A stretch of DNA of 64,000 nucleotides from Lampris incognitus (GCF_029633865.1 NC_079224.1:20670728-20734727); one strand, 5' to 3'. Positions 1 through 11,281 are shown, numbered from the stretch's first letter. Numbers and translations are program-made. Notes: generated by a model not told the origin, from the letters alone.

Positions 1-883
1 GTGATCTCTTGTGAGTTAAGTGTATCCTTTCTCTACACAGTATTGATCTGAGGACTGCACACACGACACTGCACTGGGCCCAAGGCGGGGATCAGGACAC
101 GGAGGTGGCAATAGATAGGGAGAGACTGATTAAACCAAGTCAAACTTTAATTATGCTGCACGTGTCATACAACAGGTTAAATGTGATGTGCTTCTCACTA
201 AAACAAATAAATATACAATAACACAACAACAGACATAATGACGTTCAAAGAACGCCCTCCCACTACCTGCTCACCCATCGCGCACACTCACACTTTACAA
301 CACACAATGACACTGGCGGTGAGTATAATTAAACGTGTATGTTCCCTGTTCCCTCTTAATATGTATGTGGTTATTAGCAAACAAAAATAATTATACAATT
401 AAATAAGAATGGGAAAAATTGAGAACCTCCATAGTGGGTTCTGAGACGTGCTTGGTGTAAATGATGATGATTGCTCTGGCTAATCATAGTTGGTCTTAAG
501 AGGTTGATGATGATGAGTGCTGCGCACTCTCCTGTCACTGGATTGGCTACAAAAAGCCACTGCCTTGAATTTTGGGTCAGCCAACGTTGCTATTGTCATT
601 ACACTAAATCTCAACTGAACATCTCTGTAATGAATCTGTGTGGGTTCTGGGCCAGATATACTGACTTTCCATGAGACAAATGCATCATTTTACTGTGAAC
701 AGTATTCTAGTGCTTTCACAAGAGGAATGACTTTTCAACCTGAGACCCGCTTCGCCACGGTTGCTTTGTGAAATGGAGAGTAAACCCAGACATTCATTGA
801 TAGGGTCACACTTGTCTGAGCTCAGTGGGGTGAGGTCGGTGCTGAAAGCAGCCCCCGCTGGCTCTCACTGTTTAAATAGATGC
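1..883. other. No gene recognised
   Basis: I see no conserved protein motif, splice pattern or repeat structure here that I can defend. Short open frames occur at chance frequency. The stretch is AT-rich and unremarkable up to the putative LTR that follows. Confidence 0.5.
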
Positions 884-1393
884 CATCACGAATAAGGTCC
901 GGGCAGACTCAGCAGAGAGACACGTTGAATGATGGGCTTTAATGCTCGAAACACCAATGACACAATTGACAAACTTAGTCAGTCTGCAGGGAATGAGTCT
1001 GAAACAGGCAAACAAAGTCCAAAAGGGGAAAAGGCAGGCAGGCAGTTCAAAAACAGGTTGAAGGTCCAAAACACAGAAACAGACAGGAACAGGCAGGATC
1101 GGGGACAGGTTTGCGAAAATGAGAGTCCATGTAGGAAACTACACCGAACTGGCTGGGAATGGAAGATTGAGATTGGTATAAGTACTGAGGAGCTGATGAG
1201 GGAATGGGCAGCTGGCGGAGACAATTACTGGGTGGGAACAGGTGCACAAGTGGGTGTGGTAAACAGGAAGGAAAGTCCGGGGGCATCTGGTGGACAGGTG
1301 GAGAAATGGCAAAGACTAGAGTAGAGAGTGCTGACGGGCTGAAGGCAGAATTGGCAAGGGAAACACACACAGGCCTGAGCAGGAATCGTGACA
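884..1393 (-). mobile_element. Candidate solo LTR
   Basis: A 510-bp block is bounded by the 5-bp direct repeat GATGC (879-883 and 1394-1398). On the minus strand it begins TGTCACGATTCC and carries ATTAAA, a possible poly(A) signal, toward its other end. The block has no coding capacity and is compositionally unlike its flanks, as a solo LTR would be. The weak point is the 3' end, which reads CGTGATG instead of the usual terminal CA, so the boundary or the assignment may be wrong. Confidence 0.4.
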
Positions 1394-2073
1394 GATGCTG
1401 CAGTGTAGCAAGAGTGCCGCTCCAACGTCAGCCTTCCCATCTGTGGCTGCATCTGACAGCGCCTTTCTTTTGTGGTAGCCCAAGATTTAAAGTGAAACTC
1501 TCAAATTTTTTCGTATGAACAAATGTCTGTCGGTACTGTCTATTACTGACTATGGTAAAAGAATAATGATTCAGCACACTCTCAATTCATGAAAGCCGTT
1601 GGTCCTGAAAGTGTTTGCATTTATAAAAAAAGGTGTCGGTACAACCCTTAAAAAAAAAACAACTTCAAGCTGCACATAAGAACCATGATAGGAACTGACA
1701 CGTTTTACTTCAGTAAGAAATGGTTGGTCTACCAAGAGAGAATAGGTGGAACTGCCTGTATCATGGAGCAACCAGAGAGAAGTGCTGCTTGGTCCAAACA
1801 AAATAGTATATTAACACAAAGCCTTTATTTAGCTAGTGAGCAGTGACTGGCCCACCTGAGAGGACAAAGCACAACTTCCTCTCTGGTGGGCCAACCAGAG
1901 AGAAACATCAAGTAAAAGCTAGTAATCTAATGGACAGTGGCTATCTTTGAGATTGCCAATTTGAAGTATTCAAACGGCTTTCTTGTCTGCTGAATCTTTT
2001 CCAACCCAAGGTGTCCCCCATCTTTTTCAGGGCTTGCCTTGTATTTAGGACATAAGGCGGGTTTAGGGGTATC

Positions 2074-2476
2074 ATGACATTTACAAGTGCTATGAACTTT
2101 ATCATTCGTAGGAACAATTGGTACGATTAGGATTAGGAACGACTATATTAGAGGGACTGCTCGAATTGGACGGTTTGGAGACAAAGCAAGAGAGGCAAGA
2201 TTGAGATGGCTTGGACATTTGTGGAGGAGAGATGCTGGGTATATTGGGAGAAGGATGCTGAATATGGAGCTGCCAGGGAAGAGGAAAAGAGGAAGGCCAA
2301 AGAGGAGGATTATGGACGTGGTGAGGGAAGACATGCAGGTGGCTGGTGTGACAGAGGAAGATGCAGAAGACAGGAAGAAATGGAAACGGATGATCCGCTG
2401 TGGCGACCCCTAACAGGAGCAGCCAAAAGTAGTAATAGTAGTAGTAGATGACATTTACAAGTGCTACGAACTTTAT
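2074..2476 (+). mobile_element. 5'-truncated RTE-like LINE 3' end with 29-bp target-site duplication
   Basis: The insert (about 2103-2447) encodes the C-terminal tail of a reverse-transcriptase polyprotein: a RWLGHLWRRD-type stretch followed by GRRMLNMELPGKRKRGRPKRR and a terminal MIRCGDP (about 2201-2413). That tail is common in fish RTE-type LINEs. The insert ends in an AGT-rich simple tail just before the second duplication copy. The flanking repeats, 2074-2102 and 2448-2476, differ by one base and begin ATGACATTTACAAG. A long TSD, 5' truncation and simple tail are the marks of LINE retroposition. The family name is inferred from the tail. Confidence 0.75.
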
Positions 2477-2991
2477 TGTCCCATAACTATTGGAGGAATT
2501 CTCCATCACAACTAACAAACGTATGTAATGAAATACAAAGGATAAAGATAAATAGTACAATCCAGAAATATGAATCAAGATTGTTGAAATGCAAATAAGC
2601 AGAAACATAAATAAATGATGTCTTACTTGTGTTATGTAAACTGTTATATAAACAGGAGTTACATAAATTATATCTGATTTAAAATATTTTCATATTTTTA
2701 GCACAATATATTTGCAGCACAAAAACAGATATTTAAATTGCTAAATCTGCATTTGTGAATCGAGATACACATTCAAGATGGTATTTTTAAAATCTTTCTC
2801 TATTCATATTTGTTTTATTACATATAATTTGTCAATTGTGATGCAGCATTCCTTCCATGAAGACCCTTTTGGGGCCTATGTAATGATTACGTCAGGGCGT
2901 TAGCTGGAGGCAAAACAAAGCCAAAGCAGTAACGTTAAATACGAATCACATCTTCAGGCAAGCGTACATCATCTAGCTAACGTTAGCAAAC

Positions 2992-3184
2992 ATGTCTTCA
3001 TGCTGTGTTTTTGGGTGCCAGAATCGAAGAAGTCATAAACTAAACTTGAAGTTTTATCACATACCAGCTGCCACTCCCAGTCAAAAAGATCGGCGACAAC
3101 TGTGGTTAAACGCGATAAGACGAAAGGATTGGACTGAGGATATCATCAAAAATGCTCGTGTTTGCAGCGCACATTTCATAACAG
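2992..3184 (+). pseudogene. First exon of THAP-domain transposase, remainder missing
   Basis: ATG at 2992 opens an exon of 64 codons plus one base, ending at the splice donor ACAG|GTAAGT (3184/3185). The product has the first half of a THAP zinc finger (C2CH): the CCVFGC pair near residue 4, a conserved W after basic residues, and RVCSAHF near residue 57, which supplies the third Cys and the His. THAP domains bind transposon ends or promoters. No second exon with the AVPTIF-type end of the domain is visible before the element's right end, so the gene is a 5' remnant. Confidence 0.7.
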
Positions 3185-3724
3185 GTAAGTAAGGTAACGT
3201 TAAACTATACTTTTGTCTGTTGTAGGTATGGATATGTGTCTAAAGGTTTGTCATGCCCACCTAACATTAATCAGAAAGGGGGGACTAGGAGGAATAACGT
3301 TGGGTAGTTTCTCTCCCAGTGTGAACTCTCTTTGCGTTAGCTTAAGCTACCAGTAACTTATTGTAATTAGACTGACACTCTGATAGCAAGCTTCAGTTAC
3401 ATCTTATTTTTTAGCAGAGGCTTCTTTGCAGAGGCATTCCCCCGATGTGGCTGCTGGCTGCTCTGTTCTCCTCATCCTAACATACAGCTCCACCTTAAAC
3501 AGTATTGCTGCTGCATGGCTGCAACAAGACCCTAGGCTGGAATGTCAGATGGTAAAATGAAAATGAGTGATTGATTAGAGGTGGTTGCAGTAGCCTAGGC
3601 CTAATTGTAGTAGCACTAGTTAATAGTAACGTTAACTTAATTGCTAATCTCATAACATAGATAACATAACATGTTAACTTAATGGTTGACAAATACTTTC
3701 AAATATGAGATGTAGGTTACTTAC

Positions 3725-4161
3725 CCAGCCATGCATGAGCAGTTCGTCGTCAAGATGTAGCCATTTGTTATATTTACAATAACCCAAGGCTGATACATGG
3801 TTTTCTTCTGGCCTTGCCGCTGGCTGGGCAGAACTTCAGATCGCACAAAACAAAACTCACTTGTTAAATCTTTGTACTTCAAGTCCTGTACATGACCATT
3901 CAGGACATAGTTATAGGCATCTAAAGATTTACACGCCCTCAGTTTCTATCTAGTACACACGCGTGGTTTCTCTATCAGGTAGGTGCAAATGTCTGGCCAC
4001 CCCACGGTAGGTAATCCTGTCAAATAGCCCATCCATTGAGTGAACCTGTATGGGTCAGCCAATCTGGTCCCATTGGTTAATGTTAACTTTTTCAAGTAAG
4101 ACTCGCGGTTCCAGGGAAAAAGCAACTGTACATATTCAGAAATGCGCGTTTCTTTGTCCAT
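3725..4161 (-). pseudogene. 5' exon of SWIM-domain transposon gene, with in-frame stop
   Basis: ATG at 4161 starts a 437-bp minus-strand exon ending at a GTAAGT donor (3719-3724). It reads MDKETRISEYVQ, then DPYRFTQWMGYLTGLP, an in-frame TAG after about residue 71, then CKSLDAYNYVLNGHV, TSEFC, TMYQPWVIVN and finally NCSCMAG. CxCxxG-type motifs begin a SWIM zinc finger. I recognise this N-terminus from fish transposon proteins that continue into SWIM and YqaJ-type nuclease domains, and that part is absent here. The TAG makes the copy defective. Its convergent orientation to the THAP exon at 2992-3184 fits the two-gene layout of the parent transposon. Confidence 0.65.
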
Positions 4162-4430
4162 CGTAAATATACAAGATAATAAAACTTGCTAGCCGGCAGC
4201 TAGCCAGCTAACAGCTTCCCTTAAATGTCTCAGGGGAATGTTTTGCCTCCAGCTAAGCTCCGCCCACAGAAAAACATCACGACTTTTACTAACAGAAAAG
4301 GGGGCTATATGAATCCTTTGTCCCCAACAACAATACAAGGTCAGGCATCTGTCATAATTATGTTGAGTAAGGCCTCAGTGAGCACTTCCTTCCAGGTGCC
4401 TAAGGCAAATGAACAGGATAGATGTTTAAG

Positions 4431-4740
4431 GGCATCCTGGTAGCGTAGCAGTCTATTCCATTGCGTACCAAAACGGGATCGCCGGGTCAAATCCCCGTGT
4501 TACCTCTGGCTTGATTGGGCAACCCTACAGACAGAATTGGCCGTGTCTGCAGGTGGGAAGTCGTATGTGGGTATTTGTCCTGGTTGCTTCACTAGCGCCT
4601 CCTCTGGTCGGTCGGGGTGCTCCCTGGATCGGCAGAGAGGGGGTGCAGCAGTGACTGGGACGGCTCGGGGTAATTGGCCAGATACAATTGGGGAGAAAAA
4701 GGGGGAAAATTGGAAAAATAAAGGATATGTGTTTATATAT
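4431..4740 (+). mobile_element. tRNA-derived SINE (family 1)
   Basis: The head reads GGGCATCCTGGTAGCGTAGC with an A-box-like segment, and a B-box-like GGGTCAAATCCCCG follows about 50 bases later, as in tRNA-derived RNA polymerase III promoters. The body matches, in the same order, the two minus-strand copies at 56148-56574 and 59755-60200, including GCGCCTCCTCTGGTCGGTCGG. This copy lacks a central part that the other two contain. It ends in an A-rich tail near 4740. Confidence 0.8.
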
Positions 4741-5670
4741 TCGTCCCAAAATAAAACATAGATATTGAATTAGTTTGTTTATGTATATGTAAAAAAAAAC
4801 ACATTTGTTTTAACCCAAAGGATGTGGATGTATGCCTTTATCTGGCTGAGTGTTTAGTGAGTGGACGAGAAATGGTGCCAGTCACAACAAGCCCCACCCC
4901 TTTTAAAATGTTAAAGCATTCCGAATAGTAGTAATGGGGTATTATAATTTGTTTATTTTATCAAATTTCTACTTGGCATAATGCAATAACAGAAACGTGA
5001 CCTCCGTCTGTTTCCTTCAGAACATCTGTAATGATGAGTCTAGTTGCAGGTCATGATCTTAAAAGAGACGCTAGTTATGATTCCACATCTGTCAATTACA
5101 AAACCAATTATCTATTTCTATCTGACTGCAAGTCACAACCTTCTGAAATGCGATGCATTGCAATCAGATGTTTGATTTTTGAAGGTCACTCAAAGTCGGA
5201 GGTCATGATACCAGTTGGAAGCATGAGCAGGCTGCACCATATTTAAGTATCTTACATGTATGATAGCACTGTGTGCATAACTTGTTGTGAAATAGCAAGT
5301 TCAAAAGCTCTCAAACCAGACAACTTCAGTTTCTCCACGGCTCTGTTCTTTTTCAAATGTTAACTCACCCTCAAACTCTGCTGAACAACTCTGGAAGAAA
5401 AACTGATAGAATTGTTCATTGGGTCATCGGTCGATACACAGGAACCAATCCTGTCATATGACCTTTGCTTTAAATGAAGCTTCTGGGTCATCGGGATACA
5501 CTCTTTCTTAACTTCTCATGCATGTTCAAAAGTTTCTCCTCCCTTCAGTCAGCTGACTCATCATACTCTGACACAGTAAGGAGGGTGCTTACGCTATGCT
5601 AAGGCTAACTTTGGAGTCAACAGAGTAATTGAAATGACAAAGTAAGAAAAGGGATGTTTCGCAAAAAAAA

Positions 5671-5680
<10 letters not shown>
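4741..5680. other. No gene recognised
   Basis: AT-rich non-coding sequence between the SINE and the (AT)n tract beside the Tc1 element. I see no supported ORF or repeat structure. Confidence 0.5.
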
Positions 5681-5682
<2 letters not shown>

Positions 5683-5707
<25 letters not shown>

Positions 5708-5711
5708 TATA
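5683..5711. repeat. (AT)n tract
   Basis: A short alternating AT tract directly abuts the Tc1-like element. It supplies the TA target dinucleotide at 5710-5711. Confidence 0.8.
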
Positions 5712-6931
5712 CACTCACTGGCCACTTTATTAGGTACACCTTGCTAGTACCGGGTTGGACCCCCTTTTGCCTTCAGAACTGCCTTAATCCTTCGTGGCAT
5801 AGATTCAACAAGGTACTGGAAACATTCCTCAGAGACTTTGGTCCATATTGACATGATAGCATCACGCAGTTGCTGCAGATTTGTCGGCTGCACATCCATG
5901 ATGCGAATCTCCCGGTCCGACATATCCCAAAGGTGCTCTATTGGGTTGAGATCTGGTGACTGTGGAGGCCATTTGAGTACAGTGAACTCATTGTCATGTT
6001 CAAGAAACCAGTCTGAGATGATTCGAGCTTTATGACATGGCGCGTTATCCTGCTGGGAGTAGCCATCAGAAGATGGGAACACTGTGGTCATAAAGGGATG
6101 GACATGGTCAGCAACAATACTCAGGTAGGCTGTGGCGTTGACACGATGCTCAATTGGTACTAAGGGGCCCAAAGTGTGCCAAGAAAATATCCCCCACACC
6201 ATTACACCACCACCACCAGCCTGAACCGTTGATACAAGGCAGGATGGATCCATGCTTTCATGTTGTTGACGCCAAATTCTGACCCTACCATCCAAATGTC
6301 GCAGCAGAAATCGAGACTCATCAGACCAGGCAACGTTTTTCCAATCTTCTATTGTCCAATTTTGGTGAGCCTGTGCGAATTGTAGCCTCAGTTTCCTGTT
6401 CTTAGCTGACAGGAGTGGCACCCGGTGTGGTCTTCTGCTGCTGTAGCCCATCTGCCTCAAGGTTCGACGTGTTGTGCGTTCAGAGATGCTCTTCTGCATA
6501 CCTCGGTTGTAATGAGTGGTTATTTGAGTTAGTGTTGCCTTTCTATCAGCTCGAACCAGTCTGGCCATTCTCCTCTGACCTCTGGCATCAACAAGGCATT
6601 TTCGCCCACAGAACTGCCGCTCACTGGATATTTTCTCTTTTTCAGACCATTCTCTGTAAACCCTAGAGATGGTTGTGAGTGAAAATCCCAGTAGATCAGC
6701 AGTTTCTGAAATACTCAGACCAGCCCGTCTGGCACCAACAACCATGCCACGTTCAAAGTCACTTAAAGCACCTTTCTTCCCCATTCTGATGCTCGGTTTG
6801 AACTGCAGCAGATCGTCTTTACCATGTCTACATGCCTAAATGCATTGAGTTGCTGCCATGTGATTGGCTGATTAGAAATTTGCGTTAACGAGCAGTTGGA
6901 CGGGTGTGCCTAATAAAGTGGCCGATGAGTG
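5712..6931 (-). mobile_element. Complete Tc1/mariner transposon
   Basis: The element is 1220 bp with TA duplications on both sides (5710-5711 and 6932-6933). The terminal inverted repeats begin CACTCACTGGCCACTTTATT on the left and, read inward on the complement, CACTCATCGGCCACTTTATT on the right. They continue with AGG(T/C)ACACC. A single transposase ORF fills nearly the whole interior. The inverted repeats differ at a few positions, but the coding region is open from end to end. Confidence 0.92.
5744..6784 (-). CDS. Tc1-like transposase, intact 346-aa ORF
   Basis: A cut-and-paste DDE transposase that binds the inverted repeats and inserts at TA. The N-terminus (about residues 1-110) is a paired-like double helix-turn-helix: [17 protein letters not shown], then [22 protein letters not shown], then the second module with [12 protein letters not shown]. 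The catalytic core shows WSDESRF near 155, [10 protein letters not shown] near 245, and [12 protein letters not shown] near 280, which supplies the last acidic residue. This is the DD34E pattern of Tc1. The length, about 340 aa, is normal. There is no stop or frameshift, which is uncommon for old fish Tc1 copies. The start is the first ATG, 147 bp inside the right end. Activity cannot be judged from sequence alone. Confidence 0.93.
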   Translation of the reverse strand: MGKKGALSDFERGMVVGARRAGLSISETADLLGFSLTTISRVYREWSEKEKISSERQFCGRKCLVDARGQRRMARLVRADRKATLTQITTHYNRGMQKSISERTTRRTLRQMGYSSRRPHRVPLLSAKNRKLRLQFAQAHQNWTIEDWKNVAWSDESRFLLRHLDGRVRIWRQQHESMDPSCLVSTVQAGGGGVMVWGIFSWHTLGPLVPIEHRVNATAYLSIVADHVHPFMTTVFPSSDGYSQQDNAPCHKARIISDWFLEHDNEFTVLKWPPQSPDLNPIEHLWDMSDREIRIMDVQPTNLQQLRDAIMSIWTKVSEECFQYLVESMPRRIKAVLKAKGGPTRY

Positions 6932-7195
6932 TATATACAAAGAGCAAAGAAAGATGCTGATTTTCTATATGATAAAACAATCAGAACTGCACAGACCAAC
7001 AATAATTTCCTCCCGAGATGGCACATTTGAGATCCCTCTTTATTTGGCTTGGTGCTTTGTGAAAGGCAAAATAATTTCTCTGGGGATTTTCCTGTTAGCC
7101 TTCTGCCCTCCTCCCCAAGATGATTTGAAACAACAGTTAATAACTTGTCGTGGGACTCATTAGTAAGTAAAAGTTCCGTGACCCAAACAGTAAGG

Positions 7196-7198
<3 letters not shown>

Positions 7199-7280
<82 letters not shown>
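7199..7280. repeat. (GT)n microsatellite, about 41 units
   Basis: Uninterrupted GT repeat of about 82 bp. Confidence 0.97.
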
Positions 7281-7283
<3 letters not shown>

Positions 7284-7990
7284 AATAAGTAAGGGGTGCA
7301 GAGAGGGACTAAGATTGACAGGGGGTTCACCTCTGCCATTTCTTTATACTCATGTCAAACTACTCGAAGCCACATCATCCAGTTTATTATGTAATAAAGT
7401 TCTTCTATAAAGCAGGGGTTATTTTAAATCCCCATTAGGGCCCCTGCTGTCCTATCAATAACATTAGTAATTTATGTGCTCACTTAATTCCCTTTTATGC
7501 TGAAACAGTTCATGCACTATGGGCCATCAAGTGCTTGGTGTTTTAGTAAGAAAGCCAGTCATATTGGTATTGTTGGGATCGATTGTCAGCACATACAAGG
7601 TCTAGCCTAAGTTTTATTTTCTCACAGGGATCAAGGCCTCATGTTGTCAGAAAGAGAGTCAATGATCACAACAAAGCTGCCTAATTGATTCAGATCGATC
7701 TGTCGCACCACATGCACACATGCACTAACAAAAACACACCAAGATCGTTATGGCCTATGGAAGGTTGATTTTATTAGATACATGCATGCACACAATCCCG
7801 AGAGAATCCAAATTAAACAGCTCCAAGAATGAATCAAATGATACTAGCATATCTGAAGGAAATAAATCTTAACTTATTTACTTGCCACGTGTCCTACTGT
7901 GGCAGGGGAGTTGAGGTTTAGGCATTAGAATGGAGGAAGGTAGAATTATTTGGGCAACAAGGAACAATTGTTTCTAATTAACCAATCTGT
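7281..7990. other. No gene recognised
   Basis: Unique-looking AT-rich sequence with no supported coding or repeat structure. Confidence 0.45.
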
Positions 7991-7995
7991 ATATG

Positions 7996-7996
<1 letters not shown>

Positions 7997-8046
<50 letters not shown>
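7997..8046. repeat. (GT)n microsatellite
   Basis: About 50 bp of GT repeat followed by a T run. Confidence 0.95.
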
Positions 8047-8049
<3 letters not shown>

Positions 8050-8349
8050 TTTCAGCAGGCAGACGGAGTGAGCCTGGGAGATTGCTGACATACTGGATTT
8101 AAAATGCCTGTGCAGTTTGGTGTGGGGTTTAATTTACCTGCACAGGATTTAATAAATACGAGCCATGCTTCTCGAAGGACTGTGATATTCAATAAGTGTT
8201 GTAAGTGCAATATTGTTTGTGATAAATGTTCTTGCCAACAAAGTGCCTGACACACCTACAAAGCCATACAGCACAACATACTGCACAGTGCCAATCAAGC
8301 TTATTTTAATTGCATCATACCTACATAAAAACCTCTTTCGCTCTCTTCC

Positions 8350-8392
8350 TAGCTACACTGCTGAGCCAAAACATTATAGCCACCTGCCTAAT
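8350..8392. mobile_element. Fragment of a Tc1-like inverted repeat
   Basis: CTGAGCCAAAACATTATAGC followed by CACCTGCCTAATAAT resembles the terminal repeat of a common fish Tc1-like family. A related degenerate end occurs near 35660-35690. The interior is absent, because a LINE tail begins immediately after it. Confidence 0.45.
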
Positions 8393-9340
8393 AATAACTT
8401 TCATTTATATAGCACTTTTCTAAAGCAATGTTACAAAGTGCTTTACAAAGAAATAAAACCAGACAAGGCAGAAATAAGAATAAGACCAAATAAATGGTAA
8501 TAAAAATAAATACCATATAATAAAACAAATATCAAACATTTGCACAAGCTTTCACAAAGAGAGAAGTTTTAAGACGAGATTTAAAAGAAGCTAGAGATTT
8601 AGTTTGTCTGAGTTCAATAGGAAGAGAGTTCCACAGTGTGGGGGCTGTAACAGCAAAAGCCCAATCACCCTTAGAGACAAACCATGACCTGGGAATAACC
8701 AGCAGGGCTCCATCTGTGGATCTTAATAATTGAGAGGGCGTATACCAGGTCGATAAATCGGAAATGTATCTAGGAGCAAGACCATTTAGGGCCTTAAAAG
8801 TGAGCAATTCAATTTTTAAATCAATTCAAAATATAACAAGCAGCCAGTGTAGGGAGCCAAGCACAGGAGTGATATGGTCATGCCTCTTTGTCCCTGTCAA
8901 GCAGTGGCGTTTTGTACCAACTGCAGATGATGGAGGGAGCCCTTGCTGACACCCGAGTAAAGCACAATCAAGGCGAGAATACATAAAAGCATGTACAACT
9001 TTTCATAGAGCAGCAATTGATAAAAAATGACCTAATTTTAAAGATTACCTTGAGCTGGAGAAAAAATGACTGAAGATGTTTGATTTGATTATCAAAACCG
9101 AGGTTAGCATCAATTAAGACTATCTGCTTAAGACTATTTGACAGACCACCAAGATTAGTACCAAAAAGGCTGATGGAATTTGGGGGACCGAACAGAATGA
9201 CCTCAGACTTATCATCATTAAATTTAGGAAAATATTGGGCCATCCAGGATTTAATGTCAGAAAGGCTAGTTGTAAGATTTGCTAGGCCGCTAAGATCTGT
9301 GGGTTTTAGTGGCATGTATAACAGTGTCGTCAGCATAAAA
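8393..9340 (-). mobile_element. 5'-truncated L2/CR1-type LINE (degenerate)
   Basis: The minus strand carries the end of a LINE reverse transcriptase. At 8532-8807 it reads LTFKALNGLAPRYISDLS, then TLWNSLPIELRQTKSLASFK, then LKTSLF, which is the familiar C-terminal thumb of L2/CR1 elements. At 8968-9336 an upstream part shows SDIKSWMAQYFPKFNDDKSE, the segment after the YxDD catalytic box. Frames are broken between these parts. The 3' tail at 8393-8460 has ATTTATATAGCACTTTTCTAAAG, typical of these LINEs. The catalytic YxDD region and endonuclease are missing. Confidence 0.75.
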
Positions 9341-9469
9341 TGGTAAAACGCATATTGATTTTGGGGGACTTCTGGGTGATGAATGGAGTAAACGTGTGGT
9401 CCTCAGGTTCCCGCTACCTGTTATACTCAACTCAATTTTAGAGCCTTATCTCTATAGACGCGCGCGCGT

Positions 9470-9475
<6 letters not shown>

Positions 9476-9509
<34 letters not shown>

Positions 9510-9640
9510 CCTGTGATGGCCTGGCGGCCTGTCCAGGGTGTCTCCCCGCCTGCCGTCCAATGACTGCTGGGATAGGCTCCAGTATCCCCACAACCCTGAG
9601 AGCAGGATAAGCAGTTTGGATAATGGATGGATGGCTGGAT
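9476..9640. mobile_element. (GT)n plus a LINE/SINE-type 3' tail
   Basis: A GT tract (9476-9508) is followed by CCTGTGATGGCCTGGCGGCC, CTGTCCAGGGTGTCTCC, GGGATAGGCTCCAG and a GGATGGATGG tail. I recognise this block as a widely dispersed 3' tail of fish retroposons. I cannot assign the family safely. Confidence 0.5.
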
Positions 9641-9924
9641 CTATATGTGCACAGTAAAATGAAACTTGACGGTCCTGTTTTTATTTACATTTTTTGCCAA
9701 AAAAATTGAAAGATGACATCGAAATCAACCAAAAAAGACTAAGAAAGACAACGTTCCGTTAATTTCCACACCGATAATGGCTGCCCTGACTAAGTTACTG
9801 GAGGAGCACAAATAAGCGCTCTCTAAGGAATTTAAGCAAAATTGGACAATGTCCAGGCAACGGTCACAGACCATGAACACTGCCTGACTTCTCTCGAAGC
9901 CACAGTGACTCACTCAGGGACAAA

Positions 9925-10629
9925 ATGGAAGCAATGGAGGCTAAATTCACAGCCATGGAGGAGAGCTACAACAAGCTAAAGGCCAAACACACTGACCTCG
10001 AGTCGCGCAGCTGCCGCAACAATATAAGAATAATTGGCCTACCTGAATCAATCGAAGGTGCACAACTGACAGACTTCTCCAAACTGCTGGTGGAGCTCCT
10101 CGGTGACAAGCTCTTTCCTTCATCTCCGGACCTCGACTGTGCTCATACAGCCAAACCAGCTCCCGGGTCTAGGAGCACAAACCAGCTCCCGGATCTAGGC
10201 TCTTGGCCTAGACCCAGCTCCTTGGCCTAGGCCCAGCTCCCGGCCTAGACCCAGCTGCTAGACAAATCCACCATTACAAGACAAAGGAGGCGATCGTCCA
10301 GGAGGCTCGGAGGAGGAGGTAAGCTGTCCTACAGGGGAAAAACCATGGCGATCTTCGAAGACTACTGCCCCGAAATCATTGACCAATGCATAGCGTACCA
10401 GGAGGTCATGTCGAGGCTGTACCAATGGGGTTTTAAACCATCACTCCTATACCCAGCGAAGCTACGAATCACAACCAAAGAAGAGGGGGAAAGTATTTTA
10501 CATCAGTGGAGGACACTGTTACTTTCTTGGCAACCCAGTAAAACAATGCGTCGCAATCACCGACTAGGGGAGAGCAGTAACTTAATTATAATGGCCAAAA
10601 ACCCAAGTTTTCGGCCATTATATGTATAA
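9925..10629 (+). pseudogene. L1 ORF1-like RNA-binding protein remnant
   Basis: The first part (9925-10130) encodes MEAMEAKFTAMEESYNKLKA, the end of a coiled coil, then LESRSCRNNIRIIGLPESIEG, the conserved start of the L1 ORF1p RNA-recognition domain, and FSKLLVELLGDKLF. The reading is then broken by a 10140-10260 stretch of repeated CCCAGCTCC-like words. It resumes at 10345 in another frame with AIFEDYCPEI, SRLYQWGFKPSLLYPAKLRI, which is the C-terminal domain. The product would be non-functional. ORF1p normally coats L1 RNA. Confidence 0.65.
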
Positions 10630-11281
10630 TATCATGTTATCTTTGTTATTTATGTTAATATCTGTTATCTTTGATTAGCGCCATTGTGCTGCGTATTAAT
10701 GTTCCCAGTTGGACTTCATACTTTTATAGAAAACATAAAGTAAGGAAAGTTTGAATGTCTTTAACATTACACTTGAAATATTCCTTACACGAACACAACG
10801 TTCTTATAAATCCTTGTGTGGTCATGCTGCTGGGCTAACAGCTTCGCTTTACTGGATACCACAACGTTACATACTAGGCGAAACCAGCAGGAGCCCCCAT
10901 TTGGTCTGGCAGACAAACTAAGATTGAGCAATACATGGGGTCATGTTACCATGGGGCTGCGCTTCGGTGATACAGACACTTCTATGATACAATGGATACG
11001 CTTTACGCACATAACGCGATTATGGTCTCTGAACAACTAGATTTGAACGACTATAAACTCATAATTCCAGTTCTTATGTTTGCAATTTTCCTACTCATGG
11101 CATTTTCATAGTGAACTCTAACTGTACTACATTCAGGGATTTATCATCTTGTTTCATTTATGCAATGCTTAGTAACAGTTGGCTTATCACCCTTTCTACT
11201 AGATGTCTCATTTGTTTTATTTATTATCATATTTTTATATTTTTTCTTGTGTGGGTGTGTGTGTGTGTATGTATATGAATG

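Larger units (their letters stand above)
2889..4270. mobile_element. Deletion derivative of a THAP/SWIM (ISL2EU-like) DNA transposon
   Basis: The two ends share an inverted 17-bp block: TTAGCTGGAGGCAAAAC at 2900-2916 and its complement at 4240-4256, with weaker similarity continuing outward. Just inside the left end is a plus-strand THAP-domain first exon. Just inside the right end is a minus-strand exon with a SWIM motif. Complete elements of this class carry a THAP-DDE transposase gene and a second, convergent gene with SWIM/YqaJ domains. Here both genes keep only their 5' exons and the middle is gone, leaving about 1.4 kb. The exact termini and TSD are not resolved. Confidence 0.65.

Noticed and set aside
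929..1370. ORFs of 75-131 codons on both strands
   Set aside because: Low-complexity content without conserved motifs, inside the candidate solo LTR.
4440..4510. Possible tRNA gene
   Set aside because: A- and B-box words are present, but the sequence continues as a SINE body shared with two other copies and does not fold as a full tRNA by eye.
7201..7410. ORF with a Cys-Val repeat
   Set aside because: It is the (GT)n microsatellite read as protein.
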